A stretch of 64,000 nt of DNA from Apricaphanius iberus (Eukaryota; Chordata; Actinopteri; Cyprinodontiformes; Aphaniidae). Within the stretch, counting starts at the first letter, position 1. Every line of letters starts with the position of its first letter. A program made the translations under genes and the position numbers. The notes under the pieces are model-generated. The model did no database searches, was not told the DNA's origin, and saw only the letters and a program-made list of their open reading frames with translations. Positions 58,445 through 64,000 of this stretch are shown one piece after another. The stretch is from NCBI GenBank assembly GCA_028564705.1, contig JAPXFQ010000351.1:558001-622000 (forward strand), read 5' to 3'.

Positions 58445-60620
58445 CTAGGCAAGGCAATTTTATTTGTATAGCACACTTTCATCACAAGGCAATTCAAGGT
58501 GCTTTACATGATTAAAATTGGAACACAGCATAAATTAATTTGATGATCAAAATACAAGAAAGCAATTACAATAAGGCAATAGTCAAGACAATACAACAAT
58601 GTAAGGACAAGCAGGTAAAAACAGTTTTTATTCACTAACTGATCTCGCTGAAAAGCTCACAGTTCTTAATTTTAAAAAAAAACACAAGAAAACATTAACA
58701 GTAATCAAAACTATAGTTTGTGTGAACAATAAAAACAAGCAAGTAAAAACAGTTACTCATAAGCGAGTCTAAATTGAATATAAGTTTTAATTTTAGACTT
58801 AAGAGTGTTCAGTGTCTCTGCAGCTTTGCATTCATCCAAAAAGTGAAAGCTGCTTCTCCATGTTTGGTTCTGGTTCTAGAGACGATCAGTAAACTAGAGC
58901 TGGAGGACCTGAGTGATCAGGGGTCTCATTTATAAAACATTGCGTAGAATCCCTACTAAAAGTGTACGTACGACCAAAACAAAAAGTTTGCGTGCGCCAA
59001 AAAGATTTCTGATTTATAAAACCATGCCTACGCACAGGTGTAAGCAATTTCCCCCTTTATAAATCACAGTCTTCTTGGAAGTTTGCACACGTGAATTTGG
59101 CTCATATCCCGCCCTGAACACGGCCAAATCTGGCTATAAAAGGTCAATGCAAAGCAGGACATGAATGTTGATGCATATGACGAAGAGGGGAAATATGGCA
59201 ACAACAAAAGAAAAACAAGAAGAGAAACTTTACGGAGATGTTGATCGAAGTGCTAGTGGGTGAAGTGGAGGCTAGAAGAGACATTTTATTTGGTGGACAC
59301 AGCAGCGGTGTCACAAATAAAAGGAAGAACTGCGAGTGGCAGCATGTGGCGTCTGCAGTGCAGACTGACAGTACAACTGAGAGCACGGTACCCGAAATAA
59401 AAAAAGAGGTGGTACGCCAGGAGGGAGGGGAATTTCCTCGGACGGGGCCCTTATAGTAATATGGGAGCAGTCAATTGCGCCGATTATGTTTGGGAAACCG
59501 GACATTGCGGCAAATTGCATCTTAATTTCGGCCTGCTCCCCCACAGTATATGGAAACGTGATGTATCGCCTGCTCATCTTAATGATCCCATCCTAGACTG
59601 CAGGCATTATTGCGCTCAGGGACGGTTGATGATTCAATTTATTAATTGGCACACAGTCACTTTTATCTGAGTTTAAGGTTTTGAGATAAATTGTATGTAT
59701 CTATTTTAATACTGAAAAATGTTTTTAGAAGAGCTATAGCTCACTGCAAATCTACGATATAGATATGACTGCTGGCTTGGATGTTTATAAAAACATGAAT
59801 CCATAATTAATGTTTGGTGTGAGGTGAAATGATATGTGTGAGAGGAGTAATATGCAGTCTGGCTGTGGTTCACCAACTGCGTTTTTGATTCCCCCGTCTC
59901 CAAAATGTCCGTACGCACGGGTCAGAGTTGGCGTACAGGTGCGCACATTTTCCCGTCAAGTCTGGTTTTTATAAATCACAACTTTTGCTTTGAAAGTGGC
60001 GTACGGCAGTTTCAGGCCCCGTTTTGTGCGTACGCAACGTTTATAAATGAGAGTCTATTCTCAGAGCTACAGGGAGCCAGTGGAAGGACTTTAGAACTGG
60101 GGTGATGTGTTCTACTTTCCTGGTTCTAGTGAGAACACGAGCAGCAGCATTCTGGATCAGCTGCAGCTGTCTGATTATTTTTTTTAGGTAGACCTGTGAG
60201 GATACTGTTACAGTAATCATAAATGCATGGATGAGATTGTCTAGGTCTCCTTGTGTCATCAGTCCTTTAATCCTGGAAATGTTCCTCAGGTGATAGAAAG
60301 CTGACCTTGTCATTGCCTTTATGCGACCCTGGAGGTTCTGGTCTGAGTCGATTATTACACCTAGATTTCTGGCCTGGTTGGTAGTATCTAGTTGGACCTG
60401 TTTAAGCTGATTGCTAATATTTCGTCGATATTTTTTGGATCCAAAGATAAATACTTGAGTTTTGTTCAGTTGGAGTAAATTATGGGACATCCAGCTGTTA
60501 ATTTGCTCAATGAATTTATTGAGGATTTGGATTGGTTCAACATCACCTGTTGACATTGAGATATAAAGCAGAGTGTTGTCAACATAGTTTATTGTAATAT
60601 TCCTGACTTTGGTAACTTCT
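58445..60620 (-). mobile_element. LINE-related repeat, split by a Harbinger insertion
   Basis: The head, 58445-58920, begins GGCAAGGCAATTTTATTTGT, with GGCAATTCAAGGTGCTTTAC, and ends at ACCTGAGTGATCAG. The other part, 60053-60620, resumes with CTCAGAGCTACAGGGAGCCA. The minus-strand frame 60041-60556 encodes a LINE reverse-transcriptase C-terminus: LQLNKTQVFIFGSKK, NQARNLGVIIDSDQNLQGRI, LQLIQNAAARVLTRTR and HITPVLKSFHWLPVALRID. These are typical of L2/Rex1-type elements. The 5' part of the LINE is absent. Confidence 0.7.
58921..60052. mobile_element. Harbinger transposon, internally deleted, with Myb-like and transposase remnants
   Basis: The left end is GGGTCTCATTTATAAA (58921), preceded by CAG. 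The right end reads TTTATAAATGAGAGTC, with the last bases degenerate. GTACGC-rich subterminal repeats occur at both ends. The + strand (about 59215-59410) encodes a Myb/SANT-like piece: VLVGEVEARRDILFGGHSSG, then VTNKRKNCEWQHVASAV and VPEIKK. The minus strand (59577 to about 59415) encodes GFPNIIGAIDCSHITIRAPS, a Harbinger DDE transposase block with its first catalytic Asp. The two meet tail to tail with the rest deleted. Confidence 0.85.
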
Positions 60621-61618
60621 GACCTGGTCCTTAAGGGAACAGGCGCCCAAATATGGCATATACTGTTACCGTTTGTTGTCCACTTTTCCCAGCGTGTTCG
60701 TTATTTCTGTCGGAGAGCAAAAAAGTCCACTCGCACCCTGATATATTGATTTGGCCAGAATCAAACCTCTGCAGAAGGATGCATCTAAGTCTCCTCAGAA
60801 TGCATGCCGATCCAGAGTGGATGAAGCCTTTTCTTAGAATACCGATTTTCACACACAATAGTTACAGTCTGTCGCTGACACACTTCAGATAAGCCTAACA
60901 AAGAATTCATGCATCTCTAAGCATTTGAGCATCCTTCTGTCTCTACACTGACCTTGGTTCTCACCAAACTGCTAATACAGTTCCTTTGTTGGTCAGAAAC
61001 CTGGTCTGTTCTCCAACACCATACAGTATGTCTTGCTATCAAACTCAGTTTTAATCTGGTTCCTTCCTTCTCACACTGTGGCTAATAGACTCAGCATTGT
61101 TCTCCTTTATGAATACACACACATTAATTGTTATTAAATACACTGTATAATAATATGGGATTAAGAATACAATACCTCACAGGGATGTTCTGGAAAGCCT
61201 GTAGCTGTGTTCTGTGACAGTAACTGTGGGATTTAGATATCACATACCAACTAGGAAAACACAGAGTTCCCACTGATCACAGGTTTTACAACAATTTTAT
61301 TTGAGTAGATGACCCTAATGACCCTAATGTATGTTGTTCATTTTAGGACATCCTCAGGAAAGCGAGACCTGACTAAATTTTTTTTGACACAGTTTTTCCT
61401 GAGACCTGACTAATTTTTTTCTGACAGAGCTTTTCATGACACCTGTTTATTCTGAGGTTGTTTCATTTGAAGCAGTTTTATCTGAAGATGAGGGATGTTT
61501 GTCTGACGATGAGGCAGACAAACATCCTGAGACACCTGAGACATCTGACACACCTGAGTCTGATGATGTCCTAAAATGAACACCGTACTAATATATAATA
61601 TAGTACTATAATACCGTA

Positions 61619-61669
<51 letters not shown>

Positions 61670-62223
61670 GTGGTAGTTAACATTATTGTTGTTTATAATC
61701 TGATTTAGTGGGAGCCTGTAGATGCTAAATAAGAGGGGCCCTAGGATTGAGTTCTTCTATTAGGCTAGAATGTTGTGAATGATATTTCTCTTTCATCAGT
61801 GATTTAATACAAGCTGTGTACATACTCTCTGCTCCATGCACACAGCATATTTCTGTGTCATACTTATTAAAGCTGCAGCATGTCCAGAACAAGGTCGCTA
61901 ACATGTCTTTATTCGACTAGTGAACTGTACCACACGTTATCCTGGCCTCTATTAAATGTAAAGTTGCAGCAGTAAAAATTTTATCTTGAAAATATGTTAT
62001 CTTAAAAATGTTCTTAAAATGTAGCCTAATTGTCATTTTGGTATTGTACATGATTGCTACATTTTATTAATTGGAACCTTGGAAGATTATAAACACTACG
62101 GTGGAAATTGTTGAGGATCCATGAGGCTAAAAACTCACTGTGCTCCTAGCGCATCTTCACCAGGTGGAGACGTGCTGAGCGTGCAGTGAGTTATGATGCG
62201 TCTATGGGGGAAAAGCAGGGACA
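60621..62223. other. Intron; AT microsatellite and a small acidic frame
   Basis: (TA)n spans 61625-61667. A 47-codon frame at 61436-61579 (+) is strikingly acidic (LSEDEGCLSDDEADKHPETP) but has no recognised homologue. A 13-bp hairpin (GGATGTTTGTCTG, 61493-61505, and its complement 61515-61527) lies inside it. No Ig10 exon was found. Confidence 0.4.
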
Positions 62224-62225
62224 TA

Positions 62226-63840
62226 CACTACCGTTCAAAAGTTTGGGGTCACCCAAACAATTTTGTGTTTTCCATGAAAAGTCACATTTCACCACCATAC
62301 GTTGTGAAATGAATAAAAAATAGAGTCAAGACATTGACAAGGTTAGAAATAATGATTTTTATTTGAAATAAGATTGTTTTGACATCAAACTTTGCTTTCA
62401 TCAAAGAATCCTCCATTTGCAGCAATTACAGCATTGCAGACCTTTGGCATTCTAGCTGTTAATTTGTTGAGGTAATCTGGAGAAATTGCACCCCACGCTT
62501 CTAGAAGCAGCTCCCACAATTTGGATTGGTTGGATGGGCACTTCTTGCGTACCATACGGTCAAGCTGCTCCCACAACAGCTCAACGGGGTTCAAATCTGG
62601 TGACTGCGCTGGCCACTCCATTACCGATAGAATACCAGCTGCCTGCTTCTTCTCTAAATAGTTCTTGCACAATTTCGAGGTGTGTTTTGGGTCATTGTCC
62701 TGTTGTAGGATGAAATTGGCTCCAATCAAGCGCTGTCCACTGGGTATGGCATGGCGTTGCAAAATGGAGTGATAGCCTTCCTTATTCAGAATCCCTTTTA
62801 CCCTGTACAAATCTCCCACCTTACCAGCACCAAAGCAACCCCAGACCATCACATTACCTCCACCATGCTTAACAGATGGCGTCAGGCATTCTTCCAGCAT
62901 CTTTTCAGTTGTTCTGCGTCTCACAAACGTTCTTCTTTGTGATCCAAACACCTCAAACTTGGATTCATCCGTCCACAGCACTTTTTTCCAGTCTTCCTCT
63001 GTCCAATGTCTGTGTTCTTTTGCCCATCTTAATCTTTTTCTTTTATTGGCCAGTCTCAGATATGGCTTTTTCTTTGCCACTCTGCCCTGAAGCCCAGAAT
63101 CCCGCAGCCGCCTCTTCACTGTAGATGTTGACACTGGTGTTTTGCGGGTACTATTTAATGAAGATGCCAGTTGGGGACCTGTGAGGCGTCTGTTTCTCAA
63201 ACTAGAGACTCTAATGTACTTATCTTCTTGCTCAGTTGTGCAACGCGGCCTCCCACTTCTTTTTCTACTCTGGTTAGAGCCTGTTTGTGCTGTCCTCTGA
63301 AGGGAGTAGTACACACCGTTGTAGGAAATCTTCAATTTCTTAGCAATTTCTCGCATGGAATAGCCTTCATTTCTAAGAACAAGAATAGACTGTCGAGTTT
63401 CAGATGAAAGTTCTCTTTTTCTGGCCATTTTGAGCGTTTAATTGACCCCACAAATGTGATGCTCCAGAAACTCAATCTGCTCAAAGGAAGGTCAGTTTTG
63501 TAGCTTCTGTACCGAGCTAAACTGTTTTCAGATGTGTGAACATGATTGCACAAGGGTTTTCTAATCATCAATTAGCCTTCTGAGCCAATGAGCAAACACA
63601 TTGTACCATTAGAACACTGGAGTGATAGTTGCTGGAAATGGGCCTCTATACACCTATGTAGATATTGCACCAAAAACCAGACATTTGCAGCTAGAATAGT
63701 CATTTACCACATTAGCAATGTATAGCGTGTGTTTCTTTAAAGTTAAGACTAGTTTAAAGTTATCTTCATTGAAAAGTACAGTGCTTTTCCTTCAAAAATA
63801 AGGACATTTCAATGTGACCCCAAACTTTTGAACGGTAGTG
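62226..63840 (-). mobile_element. Full-length Tc1-like transposon with intact transposase
   Basis: The 1615-bp element has perfect 27-bp terminal inverted repeats: CACTACCGTTCAAAAGTTTG plus GGGTCAC at 62226-62252, and its complement at 63814-63840. It is flanked by TA on both sides (62224-62225 and 63841-63842), the Tc1/mariner target duplication. The transposase is uninterrupted on the minus strand. Both ends and the gene being preserved suggests a recent insertion. Confidence 0.95.
62385..63428 (-). CDS. Tc1-like transposase, apparently intact
   Basis: 347 residues, the normal size for the family, starting MARKRELSSETRQS. The N-terminal paired-like helix-turn-helix region covers about residues 1-110 (MREIAKKLKISYNGVYYSLQ, then GRPRCTT, and a second helix-turn-helix with TVKRRLRDSG). 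A basic KKKPYLRLANKRKR may act in nuclear import. The catalytic DDE triad is present: LWTDESKFEVFG (D), QQDNDPKHTS (D) and SPDLNPVELLWEQLD (E, 34 residues on). GGGNVMVWGCF is the glycine-rich box. The cut-and-paste enzyme would bind the element's own inverted repeats. No inactivating change is visible, but activity cannot be judged from sequence alone. Confidence 0.95.
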   Translation of the reverse strand: MARKRELSSETRQSILVLRNEGYSMREIAKKLKISYNGVYYSLQRTAQTGSNQSRKRSGRPRCTTEQEDKYIRVSSLRNRRLTGPQLASSLNSTRKTPVSTSTVKRRLRDSGLQGRVAKKKPYLRLANKRKRLRWAKEHRHWTEEDWKKVLWTDESKFEVFGSQRRTFVRRRTTEKMLEECLTPSVKHGGGNVMVWGCFGAGKVGDLYRVKGILNKEGYHSILQRHAIPSGQRLIGANFILQQDNDPKHTSKLCKNYLEKKQAAGILSVMEWPAQSPDLNPVELLWEQLDRMVRKKCPSNQSKLWELLLEAWGAISPDYLNKLTARMPKVCNAVIAANGGFFDESKV

Positions 63841-64000
63841 TATCTACATAACTGTCAGGTTTATGGTCATTAGAGTGTTAATTACTATTAAGTTATATTG
63901 TTGTTGCTAAAAATAGACGCTAAAATAGCTGCCGCAAACATTTTGATGTTTCGTAAATCATACTGTGTCTGGAATGCCTACTTCTTTGCCTGTTCTCCTC

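Noticed and set aside
57509..64000. Search for the DSCAM Ig10 exon
   Set aside because: No in-phase exon with the family residues was seen. The intron after FN4 probably extends past the window.

Overview
The window looks like nuclear DNA of a ray-finned (teleost) fish. The one host gene is a vertebrate DSCAM-type cell adhesion gene, split into exons of vertebrate style with GT-AG introns. The filler between exons is a fish repeat fauna: several Tc1-like transposons, Harbinger and hAT elements, L2/Rex1-type LINEs, tRNA-derived SINEs and gag-only LTR elements. I cannot name the species.

Host gene: 18 exons lie on the + strand between 9084 and 57508. They encode 1116 complete codons, running from the second half of Ig domain 2, through Ig3 to Ig9, to the end of fibronectin type III domain 4. 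Every exon junction keeps reading phase and every intron is GT-AG. The residues match DSCAM better than DSCAML1, as compared from memory. Zebrafish has two copies, dscama and dscamb, and I cannot tell which one this is. The signal peptide, Ig1 and the first half of Ig2 lie upstream of the window. Ig10, FN5-6, the membrane segment and the cytoplasmic tail lie downstream.

Layout: 1-9083 is 5' intron sequence. It holds a 12-bp-unit minisatellite (541-1181), a 344-bp hAT MITE with an 8-bp target duplication, and a 2.2-kb gag-only LTR element with a 5-bp target duplication. 9084-24609 carries the Ig2-Ig8 exons, with a decayed Tc1 and a Harbinger element in the introns. 24610-36655 is a 12-kb intron of LINE and Tc1 remains and unclassified repeats. 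36656-43405 is a compact Ig9-FN3 exon cluster with an unusual pair of overlapping perfect palindromes at 41763-41860. 43406-57073 is a 13.7-kb intron packed with nested transposons. 57074-57508 carries FN4. 57509-64000 is intron again, with a Harbinger inserted in another repeat and a full-length Tc1 element whose transposase frame is uninterrupted.

No new multi-gene system was found. The most notable non-gene items are the two-copy gag-only LTR family, the twin palindromes, the intact Tc1 element, a Tc1 insertion that split a TA microsatellite and was later hit by a SINE, and an exact 48-bp duplication.
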